The notes beneath the pieces were generated by a model that searched no databases, was not told where the DNA came from, and worked only from the letters and a program-made list of their open reading frames with translations. 64,000 nucleotides of DNA from Enterobacter cancerogenus (lineage in GTDB: Bacteria; Pseudomonadota; Gammaproteobacteria; Enterobacterales; Enterobacteriaceae), in assembly GCA_000773965.1 (NCBI GenBank), contig JRUP01000017.1, positions 184,767-248,766 of the forward strand, in the 5' to 3' direction. The position numbers and the translations under genes were made by a program. Below, in pieces: positions 1 through 9,504 of this stretch; the stretch's first letter is position 1, and the number at the start of each line of letters is the position of its first letter.

Positions 1-1459
1 GCGCCTGCGCGTGGCGAATGGCGTTCAGCAGGGCTTCGCGCGCAATCTGCAGCACATGCACCTGCTGTTGCGCATCCAGCGTTTGCAGGCCCGATTGATA
101 ATCGAAGGTGATCGCGGCCTGCGATTGTTCCTGCAGCGGGGCGATCATGGCCTGCATCGCCTGCACTAAATCTGCCTGTTCGATAGTCAGACGAAAGGTC
201 GTCAGTAACTCGCGCAGTTGCTGATAGGCCTCGGCCAGGGCGCGATCAAACTCGGCAATAATCGATTGTGCCTGGGGCTGGGTGTGATCGACATTGCGGC
301 GCAACAACGTGAGCTGGATGCGCAGGAAGGAGAGCGACTGCGCCAGCGAATCATGCAGTTCACGCGCGATGGTGGATCGCTCTTCTATTAATAGCATCTG
401 CTGGTACTGTTTTTGCGTCTGCCAAATCCATAACGAACGCGCCAGCATGTTGGCCAGGCTTTGCATCAGTTCATCGGCAGGAGGCGCTCGCCGTGTTTGC
501 CAGCACAGTTCGCCGAGTGACTGATCTTCTTGTAGCAGCGGCAAACGATGCCATTCGAGACCGTCCTCTGCCACGCCGGCCTGAAAATCAATACCGTCGC
601 TGGTGATACTCAATAGGGTTAACGCCTCACGACGTTGCACCAGCCGCAGCAATCCCTGGAACAATTCCGGATTAAGTGGGCTACTGGTGAGGACCTGCGA
701 GCATTCATAGAGTAATTTCAGCGTGCGGTTGGCTTGCGTCAAATCTTCCGTTTTATTGCGCACCGCCAGCTCAAGCAGGCGATAGTGCGAGTGCAGACGT
801 TCAGCCATGTGAGTAAAAGCTTGTGCCAGTACACCCAATTCGGTGGTCTGAGAGACGGACAACGGTGGAAAGCTGAAATTCGCCTGCTCAACGTATTGGC
901 TGGCAGTAACCAGTGAATCCAGCGGGCGTACCACATTGCGACGGATAAAGCGGATGGTCCACAGCGCCAGTGCCACAATCGCCAGGAAACCAAACAGGCT
1001 ACTGGCCGCCACCAGATGCATTTTCAGTTCGGCGTAATGTTGCAGTGCCAGCACAAAGCGATCAATCTCACTCACGTAACTGGCAACGCGTTGCTGATAG
1101 ATCTGCGCGCGCTCGGGCTGCAGCGTCAGCTGTAACTGCGGCCAGCTGTCGCGCAGATAGCGATAGCGACTGGCCACTTCCTTCGGCACCCATGGGCGTT
1201 CCAGATGCTGCAGAGCCGGTGAGCTGAGGGTTTGCTGATAGATTTGGATGTGCTGCGTCAACTGCTGCGGATCGCGCGTGGTATCCCAGGCAAGGCGGTA
1301 AATTTGCATGCGCAGTGAGCCGGCGACATTCACCGCTTCGGCATCACGCAAACTGCTGGAGAGCGTTAACAGCGCCAGGCCGGTGGTGAGCAGCGACAAC
1401 AACACAATCGCGCTCAGGGCACGGGCCATGGTGCGGGTAACAGGACGTTTCACTATCAC
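1..1459 (-). CDS. narQ: Nitrate/nitrite sensor histidine kinase NarQ (3' end outside window)
   Basis: Inner-membrane sensor kinase that detects nitrate and nitrite in the periplasm and phosphorylates NarP/NarL. The reading frame opens with GTG and a start like E. coli NarQ (IVKRPV). It has a first membrane segment at about residues 12-33, then the P-box nitrate-binding stretch (SLRDAEAVNVAGSLRMQIYR), and later the dimerisation box ARELHDSLAQ with the phospho-acceptor at about His369. The frame stays consistent from the start to this box. About 486 codons are present against 566 residues in E. coli, so the end of the ATP-binding domain lies beyond base 1. It probably controls the nap operon 2.5 kb away (inference). 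Confidence 0.93.
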   Translation of the reverse strand, partial: MIVKRPVTRTMARALSAIVLLSLLTTGLALLTLSSSLRDAEAVNVAGSLRMQIYRLAWDTTRDPQQLTQHIQIYQQTLSSPALQHLERPWVPKEVASRYRYLRDSWPQLQLTLQPERAQIYQQRVASYVSEIDRFVLALQHYAELKMHLVAASSLFGFLAIVALALWTIRFIRRNVVRPLDSLVTASQYVEQANFSFPPLSVSQTTELGVLAQAFTHMAERLHSHYRLLELAVRNKTEDLTQANRTLKLLYECSQVLTSSPLNPELFQGLLRLVQRREALTLLSITSDGIDFQAGVAEDGLEWHRLPLLQEDQSLGELCWQTRRAPPADELMQSLANMLARSLWIWQTQKQYQQMLLIEERSTIARELHDSLAQSLSFLRIQLTLLRRNVDHTQPQAQSIIAEFDRALAEAYQQLRELLTTFRLTIEQADLVQAMQAMIAPLQEQSQAAITFDYQSGLQTLDAQQQVHVLQIAREALLNAIRHAQA

Positions 1460-1700
1460 AATAAAACCCTTATAAGAGCATGGGATTATAAGGCAGCGTC
1501 AGGCAGACAGCGAGCCGGAATCGTCACATCAGGTTACTTTTAGCAGAGAAATCCACTTCTCTTTACCTTTCCCTGGATTGCATGTCGTTAGCTGGCGAAT
1601 TATTGAACGGCTTTACGGCCTGCTGTGCCTGCTTTTCATTACTTCGCTGATAATTTGCAGCGTAATCACTTTTATGAACGGACGACAACAGGAGCAAATG

Positions 1701-1973
1701 ATGAAGACACCCATTGCCATTCTGACAGCTGCACTGCTTGCCACCGCAAGTTTCACGGCCTTCGCCGCGCAACCCTTAAGTGCTGAGCAGGCGGAAAATC
1801 TGCAAAGCAGCGGTACCGTTTCCGTCAGCGGCGTTCGCGGTTCCATCGATGATGCAACCCGCCAGCTGTCGCAGAAAGCGGAAGATATGGGCGCCAGCCA
1901 TTTCCGCGTAATAGGCGTGCAAAACCCAGGCGATTCCAGCCTGTGGAGCGGCACCGCAGAGATTTATCGTTAA
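1701..1973 (+). CDS. Small secreted DUF1471 (YdgH/BhsA/McbA-type) protein
   Basis: A 90-residue protein with a signal peptide (MKTPIAILTAALLATASFTAFAA, cleaved near residue 23). The mature domain of about 67 residues is typical of DUF1471: Gly-Val-Ser-Gly-Val-Arg-Gly, then an Asp/Ala-rich helix, then a final strand ending in TAEIYR. E. coli members of this family (BhsA, McbA, YhcN and others) are periplasmic or outer-membrane associated and respond to stress or biofilm cues; the role of this member is unknown. Two ATGs are adjacent (1698 and 1701). GGAG at 1691-1694 is best spaced for the second, so that start is used; an upstream in-frame ATG at 1578 would disrupt the signal peptide. It is monocistronic and followed by a terminator. 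Confidence 0.85.
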   Translation: MKTPIAILTAALLATASFTAFAAQPLSAEQAENLQSSGTVSVSGVRGSIDDATRQLSQKAEDMGASHFRVIGVQNPGDSSLWSGTAEIYR

Positions 1974-2009
1974 TCCCCTCCCGTAGTATTTCCCTGTAGC
2001 CACCCCTTT

Positions 2010-2037
2010 ACCGGCCATTCACTGGCCGGTATTTTTT
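2010..2037 (+). terminator. Rho-independent terminator after the DUF1471 gene
   Basis: Perfect 8 bp stem (ACCGGCCA/TGGCCGGT) with a 5-base loop, followed by A and six T, 37 bases after the stop codon. Confidence 0.85.
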
Positions 2038-2252
2038 GTGCACCGCGACCGATTCTTACAAATCAACTCGTGCAACCAAACGGTATTTTTTGCTTCGTTC
2101 ATGCAGAACGGGTAGGATTCATCGCCGTAAATTCCCGGCTCACCGCGCGACATCGTTCCGCCGTATCGGTAGCGGGTTTTACCCCATTTCGCACCGCCGC
2201 ACGCAAACGATTGGTCAGGCGATGATTGATGGTCAGGACAAACAGGAAAGCT

Positions 2253-3755
2253 ATGAATTCAACTAAAAAAACCGCAGCCGAACAACGCGCTGCGAAAAGA
2301 CGCTGGCTCAATTCCCACGACAGCGGTTACCACAAAGCAATGGGTAACCGTCAGGTACAAATGATCGCCATTGGCGGTGCCATCGGTACCGGCCTGTTCC
2401 TTGGTGCAGGCGCGCGCTTGCAGATGGCTGGTCCTGCTCTGGCACTGGTTTATCTGGTGTGCGGTATCTTCTCCTTCTTTATCCTTCGTGCGTTGGGCGA
2501 ACTGGTATTACACCGCCCATCAAGCGGCAGCTTTGTTTCTTATGCACGCGAATTTCTCGGGGAAAAAGCGTCATACGTGGCAGGCTGGATGTACTTCGTT
2601 AACTGGGCGATGACCGGTATCGTGGATATCACCGCAGTTGCGTTGTATATGCACTACTGGGGCGCGTTTGGTGATGTGCCGCAGTGGGTATTTGCCCTTG
2701 GCGCACTGGCGATTGTCGGTACCATGAACATGATCGGCGTGAAGTGGTTCGCCGAAATGGAGTTCTGGTTCGCATTGGTGAAAGTGCTGGCGATCGTGGT
2801 GTTCCTGATCGTCGGTGTGGTGTTCCTGGGCAGCGGTAAACCGCTGGACGGCAATACTACCGGCTTCCATCTGATCACGGACAACGGCGGTTTCTTCCCG
2901 CACGGCTTGCTGCCGGCGCTGGTGTTGGTGCAAGGGGTGGTATTTGCCTTCGCCTCGATTGAGTTGGTGGGCACCGCGGCCGGGGAGTGTAAAGACCCGA
3001 AAACCATGCTGCCTAAAGCCATCAACAGCGTGATCTGGCGTATTGGTCTCTTCTACGTCGGTTCGGTGGTGCTGCTGGTACTGCTGCTGCCATGGAACGC
3101 CTATCAGGCGGGGCAAAGTCCGTTTGTGACCTTCTTCTCCAAACTGGGCGTGCCTTACATTGGTAGCGTGATGAACATCGTGGTGCTGAGCGCAGCGTTG
3201 TCGAGCCTCAACTCGGGCTTGTACTCCACCGGTCGTATTCTGCGCTCCATGTCGATGGGCGGCTCTGCGCCTCAGTTCATGTCGAAGATGAGCAAACAGC
3301 AGGTGCCGTTCGCCGGTATCCTCGTCACCATCGCGGTCTACGTGATCGGTGTGGTGCTCAACTACTATGTGCCATCGCAGGTGTTTGAGATCGTACTGAA
3401 CGTGGCTTCACTGGGCATCATCTCTTCCTGGGGCTTTATCGTGGTGTGCCAGATGCGTCTGCGGAAAGCGATTAAAGAAGGTAAAGCGGAAGACGTCAGC
3501 TTCAAGCTGCCGTGGGCACCGTTCACCTCCTGGCTGACGCTGCTGTTCCTGGTGAGCGTGCTGGTGCTGATGGCGTTTGACTATCCAAACGGTACTTACA
3601 CCATTGCGTCAATCCCGCTGATTGCTGTGGTACTGGTGCTGGGCTGGTTCGGTGTGCGCAAACGCGTACATGCGGAAGCCATGAAAGAGCACGACCATCA
3701 TCATGACGATAAGGATGATGCGTCAGCTAAGCTGGCGGAAGATAGCTCGCGTTAA
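2253..3755 (+). CDS. ansP: L-asparagine permease AnsP
   Basis: Amino-acid/proton symporter of the APC superfamily that imports asparagine through the inner membrane. The 500-residue protein follows E. coli AnsP (499 residues) nearly throughout: KRRWLN near the N-terminus, GGAIGTGLFLGAG in the first membrane helix, RPSSGSFVSYAREFLGEKA, and EFWFALVKVLAI. About twelve membrane segments are visible. The start at 2253 is chosen over 2226 because AGGA lies 5 bases upstream and the product length then matches the family. The C-terminal tail differs from E. coli, being rich in His and Asp (HDHHHDDKDD near residue 480). It stands alone with its own terminator. Confidence 0.93.
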   Translation: MNSTKKTAAEQRAAKRRWLNSHDSGYHKAMGNRQVQMIAIGGAIGTGLFLGAGARLQMAGPALALVYLVCGIFSFFILRALGELVLHRPSSGSFVSYAREFLGEKASYVAGWMYFVNWAMTGIVDITAVALYMHYWGAFGDVPQWVFALGALAIVGTMNMIGVKWFAEMEFWFALVKVLAIVVFLIVGVVFLGSGKPLDGNTTGFHLITDNGGFFPHGLLPALVLVQGVVFAFASIELVGTAAGECKDPKTMLPKAINSVIWRIGLFYVGSVVLLVLLLPWNAYQAGQSPFVTFFSKLGVPYIGSVMNIVVLSAALSSLNSGLYSTGRILRSMSMGGSAPQFMSKMSKQQVPFAGILVTIAVYVIGVVLNYYVPSQVFEIVLNVASLGIISSWGFIVVCQMRLRKAIKEGKAEDVSFKLPWAPFTSWLTLLFLVSVLVLMAFDYPNGTYTIASIPLIAVVLVLGWFGVRKRVHAEAMKEHDHHHDDKDDASAKLAEDSSR

Positions 3756-3773
3756 TCGCAGCGATTCTCATCA

Positions 3774-3799
3774 ACGGGGGCCTTTTGGCCCCCGTTTTC
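3774..3799 (+). terminator. Terminator after ansP
   Basis: Nine-base-pair stem ACGGGGGCC/GGCCCCCGT with a TTTT loop, followed by a short T run, 18 bases after the ansP stop. Confidence 0.9.
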
Positions 3800-3917
3800 A
3801 TTTCAATTGTCCTTCCCTTGATCCCACATCGGGATATACACCTTTCGGGTGATATAGCCCTGCAAAAGCTCAGGGTATTTTACGCCTCATCTCAAGCTGG
3901 CTAAACGAGGTGAGCGC

Positions 3918-4208
3918 ATGACGCACTCCATTCTCCCTGAAAGCAGTTGGCACGTATGCGGTCTGGTCATCCAGGCGCGATCCCACGCCATCCCGGCGGT
4001 AAAGCAGGCATTGCTGTTGCTTTCTGATTGCGAAATCGCCGCTGAAGACAGCGTACGCGGCACGCTGGCCGTGACCCTGGGTGCTGCTGATAGTCGCGCC
4101 TTGCTGAATAACATCGAAGCCACCCGCAATATCCCGCATGTATTGGCCGTTTCTCTGGTGTATCACCAGCAGGACGAAACGGAATATCGTCACAAGGAAG
4201 CATCATGA
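3918..4208 (+). CDS. napD: NapD, Tat-signal chaperone for periplasmic nitrate reductase
   Basis: Small cytoplasmic chaperone that binds the twin-arginine signal peptide of NapA and helps its maturation before export. The 96-residue product has the NapD pattern: [14 protein letters not shown] near the N-terminus and an internal acidic and aliphatic ferredoxin-like fold. It is the first gene of the operon, with GAGG eight bases upstream of its ATG, and overlaps napA by 4 bases (ATGA). No napF precedes it. Upstream (3800-3917) there is a short inverted repeat CACC-N5-GGTG near 3841 but no convincing FNR or NarP site. Confidence 0.92.
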   Translation: MTHSILPESSWHVCGLVIQARSHAIPAVKQALLLLSDCEIAAEDSVRGTLAVTLGAADSRALLNNIEATRNIPHVLAVSLVYHQQDETEYRHKEAS

Positions 4209-6691
4209 AAGTCAGTCGTCGAGAATTTATGAAGGCCAATGCGGCCGCAGCGGCGGCAGTGGCCGCAGGACTTACGATTCCCAGCGTCACCAAAGCCGTG
4301 ACCGCACTGGGCGCCCCGATCCGCTGGGAAAAGGCGCCGTGTCGTTTTTGTGGCACCGGCTGTGGCGTGCTGGTGGGCACGCAAGAGGGACGCGTGGTGG
4401 CCTCACAGGGCGATCCGCAGGCGGAAGTAAACCGTGGGTTGAACTGCATCAAAGGTTATTTCCTGCCCAAGATCATGTACGGAAAAGACCGCCTGACGCA
4501 GCCGTTGCTGCGCATGACCGATGGCCACTACGACAAAGAAGGCGAGTTTACCCCGGTGAGCTGGGATCAGGCCTTCGACATCATGGAACAGAAGTTCAAA
4601 GCGGCGCTAAAAGCCAACGGGCCTGAATCCATTGGCATGTTCGGTTCCGGTCAATGGACGGTATGGGAAGGGTATGCCGCCTCTAAATTGATGAAAGCCG
4701 GTTTCCGCACCAATAATCTCGATCCTAATGCGCGTCACTGCATGGCCTCGGCCGTGGTGGGCTTTATGCGCACTTTCGGCATGGATGAGCCGATGGGCTG
4801 CTACGATGACATCGAAGTGGCCGATGCCTTTGTGCTGTGGGGCTCGAACATGGCCGAGATGCATCCGATTCTCTGGTCACGCCTGACGGCCCGTCGCCTG
4901 AGCGATGACAATGTTAAAGTCGCCGTGCTCTCTACCTACCGTCATCGCAGTTTTGAACTGGCTGATAACGGCATGGTGTTTACGCCGCAAAGCGATTTGG
5001 CGATTCTTAACTTCATCGCCAACTACATCATTCAGAACAACAAAGTCGATAAAGCCTTCCTGCAGAATCACGTCACGCTGCGTAAAGGCGTCACGGATAT
5101 TGGTTATGGATTACGCCCGAGCGATCCGCGTCAGGCCTCAGCGAAAAACCCGGATAGCGGCGAATCCACGCCGATCAGCTTCGACGAGTACGCCAAATTC
5201 GTTGCCGAATACACGGTAGAGAAAGCCAGTGAGATGAGCGGTGTAGAGCAGGATCAGCTGATTGCGCTGGCCGAACTCTATGCCGACCCAAACATCAACG
5301 TGGTCTCCTACTGGACCATGGGCTTTAATCAGCATACGCGCGGCGTGTGGGCCAATAACCTGTGCTACAACATCCATCTGCTGACCGGAAAAATCTCGCG
5401 CCCCGGCACCGGTCCCTTCTCGCTCACCGGGCAACCCTCCGCGTGCGGAACCGCACGTGAAGTCGGCACCTTCTCGCATCGCCTGCCCGCAGACATGGTG
5501 GTGAATAACGATAAGCACCGTGCGACGGCTGAGAAACTGTGGAAACTACCGCAGGGCACCATTCCCGCCAAAATCGGCCTGCATGCAGTCGCACAGGATC
5601 GCGCGCTGAAAGACGGCAAACTGAATGCGTACTGGGTGATGTGTAACAACAACATGCAGGCGGGCCCGAACCTGACGCAGGAGCGCATGCCCGGCTGGCG
5701 TGATGCACGCAACTTTATCGTGGTGTCCGATCCTTATCCCACCGTCAGTGCTTTGTGTGCGGACTTGATCCTGCCGACGGCGATGTGGGTGGAGAAAGAG
5801 GGCGCTTACGGCAACGCCGAGCGTCGTACCCAATTCTGGCATCAACAGGTGAAAGCGCCGGGTGAGGCCAAATCGGATCTGTGGCAGATGGTGAATTTCG
5901 CTAAGCGTTTCCGCGTGGCAGAGGTCTGGCCGGAAGCGTTGATTGCCCAACAGCCAGAGCTGCGGGATAAAACCTTGTATGACGTGCTGTACGCCAACGG
6001 CCAGGTTAATCAATTCCCGTTGAGCGAAGTGGCCGACGATCGACTGAACGACGAGGCGCGCGATTTTGGCTTCTACATCCAAAAAGGCCTGTTTGAAGAG
6101 TATGCCAGCTTTGGTCGCGGACACGGTCACGATCTGGCGCCATTCGATGCCTATCATGAAGCGCGCGGATTGCGCTGGCCGGTGGTGAATGGCAAAGAGA
6201 CGCGCTGGCGCTACCGCGAAGGCTTTGACAGCTACGTCAAAGCGGGCGAGGGCGTGCGTTTCTATGGCAAGCCAGATGGCAAAGCCACCATTTTTGCCCT
6301 GCCGTATGAGCCACCTGCTGAAGCACCGGACGCCGAGTACGATCTGTGGTTCTGTACCGGCCGCGTGCTGGAACACTGGCACACCGGCACCATGACGCGT
6401 CGCGTGCCGGAGCTGCATCGTGCCGTGCCGCAGGCGCTGCTGTATATCCATCCGCTGGACGCCAAAGATCGCGGTTTCCGCCGTGGCGAGAAGGTCCGCG
6501 TGGTATCACGCCGTGGCGAAACCGTCGCCACGGTCGAAACGCGCGGACGTAATCAACCGCCAAAAGGGCTGGTGTTTATGCCGTTCTTTGATGCTGGCGT
6601 GCTGGCCAATAACGTCACGCTGGATGCCACCGATCCGCTATCGAAGCAGACCGATTACAAAAAATGCGCCGTTAAGCTGGTCAAAATTTAA
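4205..6691 (+). CDS. napA: NapA, periplasmic nitrate reductase catalytic subunit
   Basis: Molybdenum bis-MGD enzyme that reduces nitrate to nitrite in the periplasm. The 828-residue protein begins with a Tat signal (SRREFMK at residues 4-10, cleaved after the Ala-rich stretch near residue 31). It carries a [4Fe-4S] motif with Cys46, Cys49, Cys53 and Cys81, and the molybdenum-ligand cysteine at about Cys179 (NARHCMAS). The C-terminal molydopterin-dinucleotide domain contains [15 protein letters not shown]. Length matches E. coli NapA (828). It receives electrons from NapB and NapC encoded next. The gene is intact; napG and napH, which follow napA in E. coli, are absent here. Confidence 0.97.
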   Translation: MKVSRREFMKANAAAAAAVAAGLTIPSVTKAVTALGAPIRWEKAPCRFCGTGCGVLVGTQEGRVVASQGDPQAEVNRGLNCIKGYFLPKIMYGKDRLTQPLLRMTDGHYDKEGEFTPVSWDQAFDIMEQKFKAALKANGPESIGMFGSGQWTVWEGYAASKLMKAGFRTNNLDPNARHCMASAVVGFMRTFGMDEPMGCYDDIEVADAFVLWGSNMAEMHPILWSRLTARRLSDDNVKVAVLSTYRHRSFELADNGMVFTPQSDLAILNFIANYIIQNNKVDKAFLQNHVTLRKGVTDIGYGLRPSDPRQASAKNPDSGESTPISFDEYAKFVAEYTVEKASEMSGVEQDQLIALAELYADPNINVVSYWTMGFNQHTRGVWANNLCYNIHLLTGKISRPGTGPFSLTGQPSACGTAREVGTFSHRLPADMVVNNDKHRATAEKLWKLPQGTIPAKIGLHAVAQDRALKDGKLNAYWVMCNNNMQAGPNLTQERMPGWRDARNFIVVSDPYPTVSALCADLILPTAMWVEKEGAYGNAERRTQFWHQQVKAPGEAKSDLWQMVNFAKRFRVAEVWPEALIAQQPELRDKTLYDVLYANGQVNQFPLSEVADDRLNDEARDFGFYIQKGLFEEYASFGRGHGHDLAPFDAYHEARGLRWPVVNGKETRWRYREGFDSYVKAGEGVRFYGKPDGKATIFALPYEPPAEAPDAEYDLWFCTGRVLEHWHTGTMTRRVPELHRAVPQALLYIHPLDAKDRGFRRGEKVRVVSRRGETVATVETRGRNQPPKGLVFMPFFDAGVLANNVTLDATDPLSKQTDYKKCAVKLVKI

Positions 6692-6702
6692 GGCAGGATG
6701 CA

Positions 6703-7134
6703 ATGAAACCCTTATTTACTCTTATCACCGTTGCCGCCCTGACGCTGGGCGGCGTGGTTTACGCGGGTCATGACGTGGATCTCACACAATCTCCGGAAGT
6801 CACGGCCACGCAGCAGGGCACGATCCATCAGCCTAAAGAGCAGAGCCGCAAACCGCTGAACTACGTGAATCAGCCGCCGGTGATCCCGCACAGCGTCGAT
6901 GGCTATCAGGTGACGAAAAACGTCAACCGCTGCCTGCAGTGCCACGGCACGCAAAGTTACCTGACCACCGGCGCACCGCGTGTGAGCCCAACACACTTTA
7001 CCGATCGCGATGGTCTGGTGAGCAGCACGGTATCGCCGCGCCGCTACTTCTGTTTGCAGTGCCACGTCCCGCAGACCGATGCCAAACCGGTGGTGGAGAA
7101 CACCTTTAAACCGGCCAACGGCTTTGGGCAGTGA
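6703..7134 (+). CDS. napB: NapB, periplasmic dihaem cytochrome c subunit
   Basis: Electron-transfer subunit of the NapAB nitrate reductase. The 143-residue protein has a Sec signal peptide (cleaved near residue 21) and two haem c attachment motifs, CLQCH at residues 77-81 and 117-121. It starts 11 bases after the napA stop with AGGA just upstream. Haem attachment needs the Ccm system, which follows nap in E. coli but is not in this window. Neighbours and both haem motifs leave little doubt about identity. Confidence 0.95.
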   Translation: MKPLFTLITVAALTLGGVVYAGHDVDLTQSPEVTATQQGTIHQPKEQSRKPLNYVNQPPVIPHSVDGYQVTKNVNRCLQCHGTQSYLTTGAPRVSPTHFTDRDGLVSSTVSPRRYFCLQCHVPQTDAKPVVENTFKPANGFGQ

Positions 7135-7142
7135 GGATATCA

Positions 7143-7727
7143 ATGAAACAGAGATTATTACGCATCTGGCGCTGGTGGCGACGCCCCAGCCGCTTAGCAC
7201 TCGGCACGCTGCTGATTTTGGGTTTTGCCGGTGGGATTATTTTCTGGGGCGGTTTTAATACCGCAATGGAGATGACCAACCGCGAGCAGTTCTGCATAGG
7301 ATGCCATGAGATGCGCAACAACGTGTATCAGGAGTACATGCAGACGGTGCACTACAACAACCGCAGCGGCGTGCGTGCCACTTGTCCGGATTGCCATGTG
7401 CCGCACGAATGGGGTCCGAAAATGCTGCGCAAATTGCAAGCCAGCAAAGAGGTGTACGCGAAGATCTTCGGCCTGATCGACACACCGCAGAAGTTTGAAG
7501 AGACGCGCATTGAGCTGGCGCAGAACGAGTGGCGCAGGATGAAAAACAATAACTCGCAGGAGTGCCGAAACTGCCACAACTTTGAGTATATGGATTTCAC
7601 TGCGCAGAAGACCGTGGCGGCGAAGATGCACAGCAAAGCGGTTGAGGATGGGCAAACCTGTATTGATTGCCACAAAGGGATTGCGCACCATCTGCCGGAT
7701 ATGAGTGAGCAGAAGAACGGTTTTTGA
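7143..7727 (+). CDS. napC: NapC, membrane-anchored tetrahaem quinol dehydrogenase
   Basis: NapC/NirT-family cytochrome that oxidises menaquinol at the membrane and passes electrons to NapB. It has 194 residues, with one membrane anchor at about residues 18-36 and four CXXCH haem motifs at residues 51-55, 81-85, 141-145 and 173-177. The start at 7143 is preferred over 7131 because GAGG at 7133-7136, overlapping the napB stop, is correctly spaced. It is the last gene of a napDABC operon. Without NapGH it is the only visible route of electrons from the quinone pool. Confidence 0.95.
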   Translation: MKQRLLRIWRWWRRPSRLALGTLLILGFAGGIIFWGGFNTAMEMTNREQFCIGCHEMRNNVYQEYMQTVHYNNRSGVRATCPDCHVPHEWGPKMLRKLQASKEVYAKIFGLIDTPQKFEETRIELAQNEWRRMKNNNSQECRNCHNFEYMDFTAQKTVAAKMHSKAVEDGQTCIDCHKGIAHHLPDMSEQKNGF

Positions 7728-7747
7728 TTTTTGCATTGCCATCAATT

Positions 7748-7811
7748 CGCGCGATAAATCGCGCCGCTACTTCTCTCTGCACCCTGTCGTAGCGGCGCAA
7801 CGTATTGCGCG
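7748..7811. repeat. Imperfect palindromic intergenic repeat (GCGC-ATAAAT-GCGCC type)
   Basis: Two arms of 23 bases (7748-7770 and 7789-7811) are inverted copies matching at about 18 positions; each arm is itself partly palindromic around an AT-rich centre (GCGATAAATCGC, GCAACGTATTGC). It lies in the gap between napC and nudK. Similar cores occur in the tandem array at 53065-53299. A role as transcript-end hairpin for nap is possible but there is no T run. Confidence 0.75.
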
Positions 7812-7915
7812 ACCGTTCTCGCCCTTCATTGCGCACTGGCCGCACGAATTCAGATAGTTTTCCCCGCCGCTAACGCCTATTATCTCAGGCTCCCTCATTA
7901 AGCGGTGGAGCGGCC

Positions 7916-8494
7916 ATGTCGTTAAAGATCAACATCATTAAAGATAAGTTACTGTCAGATAATTACTTTATCCTGCGTAACTTCACCTACGAACTGACCC
8001 GTAGTAACGGCGAAGTCATCCGCCACAAACGCGAAGTCTACGATCGCGGCAACGGCGCCACCATCCTGCTTTATAACCGCGATAAAAATACCGTGCTGCT
8101 GATTCGTCAGTTCCGCATTGCGACTTACGTTAACGGTAATGCCAGCGGTGAATTGATTGAGACCTGCGCGGGGCTGCTGGATAACGACACGCCGGAAGAT
8201 TGCATCCGCAAAGAAGCCATCGAAGAGACCGGTTATGAGGTCGGCAAGGTCGAGAAGCTGTTTGAAGCCTATATGTCACCGGGTGGCGTAACAGAAATCG
8301 TCCATTTCTTCGCGGCAGAGTATAGCGATGCAATGCGCGCCAATGCCGGTGGTGGCGTAGAAGATGAAGAGATTACCGTGCTGGAGTTGCCTTTTCCGGA
8401 AGCGCTGGCGATGGTGAAAGATGGCCGCATCCTCGACGGTAAAGCGATTATGCTGCTGCAATATGCGCAGATTGCAGGTTGGTTAAAAGCCTAA
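7916..8494 (+). CDS. nudK: NudK, GDP-mannose-type Nudix hydrolase
   Basis: Cytoplasmic Nudix pyrophosphatase; E. coli NudK hydrolyses GDP-mannose and related nucleotide sugars. The 192-residue protein matches E. coli NudK (191) along its length, with the Nudix box around residues 86-108 ([11 protein letters not shown]), preceded by [12 protein letters not shown] and followed by [11 protein letters not shown] and a conserved [12 protein letters not shown] sits 8 bases before the ATG. It stands alone, convergent with the sugar-kinase gene 44 bases downstream. In E. coli nudK lies close to talA-tktB; here the sugar operon and two other genes separate them. Confidence 0.93.
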   Translation: MSLKINIIKDKLLSDNYFILRNFTYELTRSNGEVIRHKREVYDRGNGATILLYNRDKNTVLLIRQFRIATYVNGNASGELIETCAGLLDNDTPEDCIRKEAIEETGYEVGKVEKLFEAYMSPGGVTEIVHFFAAEYSDAMRANAGGGVEDEEITVLELPFPEALAMVKDGRILDGKAIMLLQYAQIAGWLKA

Positions 8495-8538
8495 CCGGTG
8501 CATCACTAAGGGCGACTTTCATGGCCGCCCGCAGTCAT

Positions 8539-9504
8539 TCAAGCCATCACTTCCAACGGCTCTGGTACGCACTCCGGATGGGCCTGCATACGCGCCAGCG
8601 CTTCGGCGTACGACGGCATGGAGTTGGCCGCACCAGAGCGTTCCACACACAACGAAGCAAACGCCGAAGCGAACAGAGCCGCCTGTGGCAGTTCATCGCC
8701 AGACGCTAAACGCGCTGCCAGCGCACCGTTAAACGCATCGCCCGCGCCGGTGGTATCCAGCGGTTGTGCCGGGAACAGCGGAATGCGCAGCGGCTGCTGT
8801 TCCGCATTGGACAACAGGGCGCCCGCCATCCCCAGGGTAATAATCACCTGACGCGCGCCTTTGCGGTGCATCACTTCTGCGGCTTTCTGCGCACTGGCAA
8901 AATCCGTCACCTTTACGCCGGTAATCTGCATCGCTTCGGTGCTATTGGGCGTCAGTAAATCCACCTTCGCCAGCAGTGCATCACTCACTTTTTGCCACGG
9001 CGCCGGATTTAAAATCACAAAGGTGCCACCCGCACGCGCATTATCAATCATGCGCTGAATGGCATTCAGGTTGTTCTCTAGCTGCACCAATAAGATATCC
9101 GCTGCGGCTACCGTAGGCTGACAGCGCGACACTTCGGCCGCTGTCACGGTGGTATTCGCGCCCGGAAACACCGAAATCATGTTCTCTGCATCATCCCCGG
9201 CCACATAGATCAATGCGTTGCCGGTGGGCTTCTCTTTACAGGTAAACAGCGTGATCGCATCGAAACCGGTCTTCTCGAGGTGACGACGGGCAAAAGTGCC
9301 AAAATCATCATTACCGACCTTGCCGATATAGTGTACGCGAGCCCCGGCACGCAGCGCTGCCGTGGCCTGGTTTGCGCCTTTGCCGCCCGGTCCCATCATG
9401 CTGTTGTGGGCGGTCAGTGATTCACCGGGCATAGGGAAACGGTTCATCACCGCGACGACGTCGAGGTTGAACGAGCCAAACACACACACTTTTCCTTTCA
9501 TCAT
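8539..9504 (-). CDS. PfkB/ribokinase-family sugar kinase, last gene of the sugar operon
   Basis: Cytoplasmic ATP-dependent sugar kinase. The 321-residue protein has both PfkB signatures: GPGGKGANQA at about residues 38-47, and DTTGAGDAFNGA at 250-261 with the likely catalytic Asp256. It resembles ribokinase more than fructokinase. It overlaps the upstream ROK kinase by four bases (ATGA) and has AGGAG before its ATG, so it is translationally coupled. It is the eighth and last gene of the operon starting with the DeoR regulator. The substrate is not known; a ketohexose such as D-allulose fits the neighbouring epimerase, but ribose or another pentose is also possible. Confidence 0.85.
   Translation of the reverse strand: MMKGKVCVFGSFNLDVVAVMNRFPMPGESLTAHNSMMGPGGKGANQATAALRAGARVHYIGKVGNDDFGTFARRHLEKTGFDAITLFTCKEKPTGNALIYVAGDDAENMISVFPGANTTVTAAEVSRCQPTVAAADILLVQLENNLNAIQRMIDNARAGGTFVILNPAPWQKVSDALLAKVDLLTPNSTEAMQITGVKVTDFASAQKAAEVMHRKGARQVIITLGMAGALLSNAEQQPLRIPLFPAQPLDTTGAGDAFNGALAARLASGDELPQAALFASAFASLCVERSGAANSMPSYAEALARMQAHPECVPEPLEVMA

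Noticed and set aside
3821-3860. FNR (TTGAT-N4-ATCAA) and NarP sites upstream of napD
   Set aside because: TTGATCCCACATCGG has wrong spacing and the NarP-like heptamers TACACCT/CGGGTGA do not fit the 7-2-7 pattern well enough to claim.
5546-6451. Long minus-strand frame opposite napA
   Set aside because: Antisense shadow of a highly conserved gene with strong codon bias; His/Arg-rich nonsense composition.
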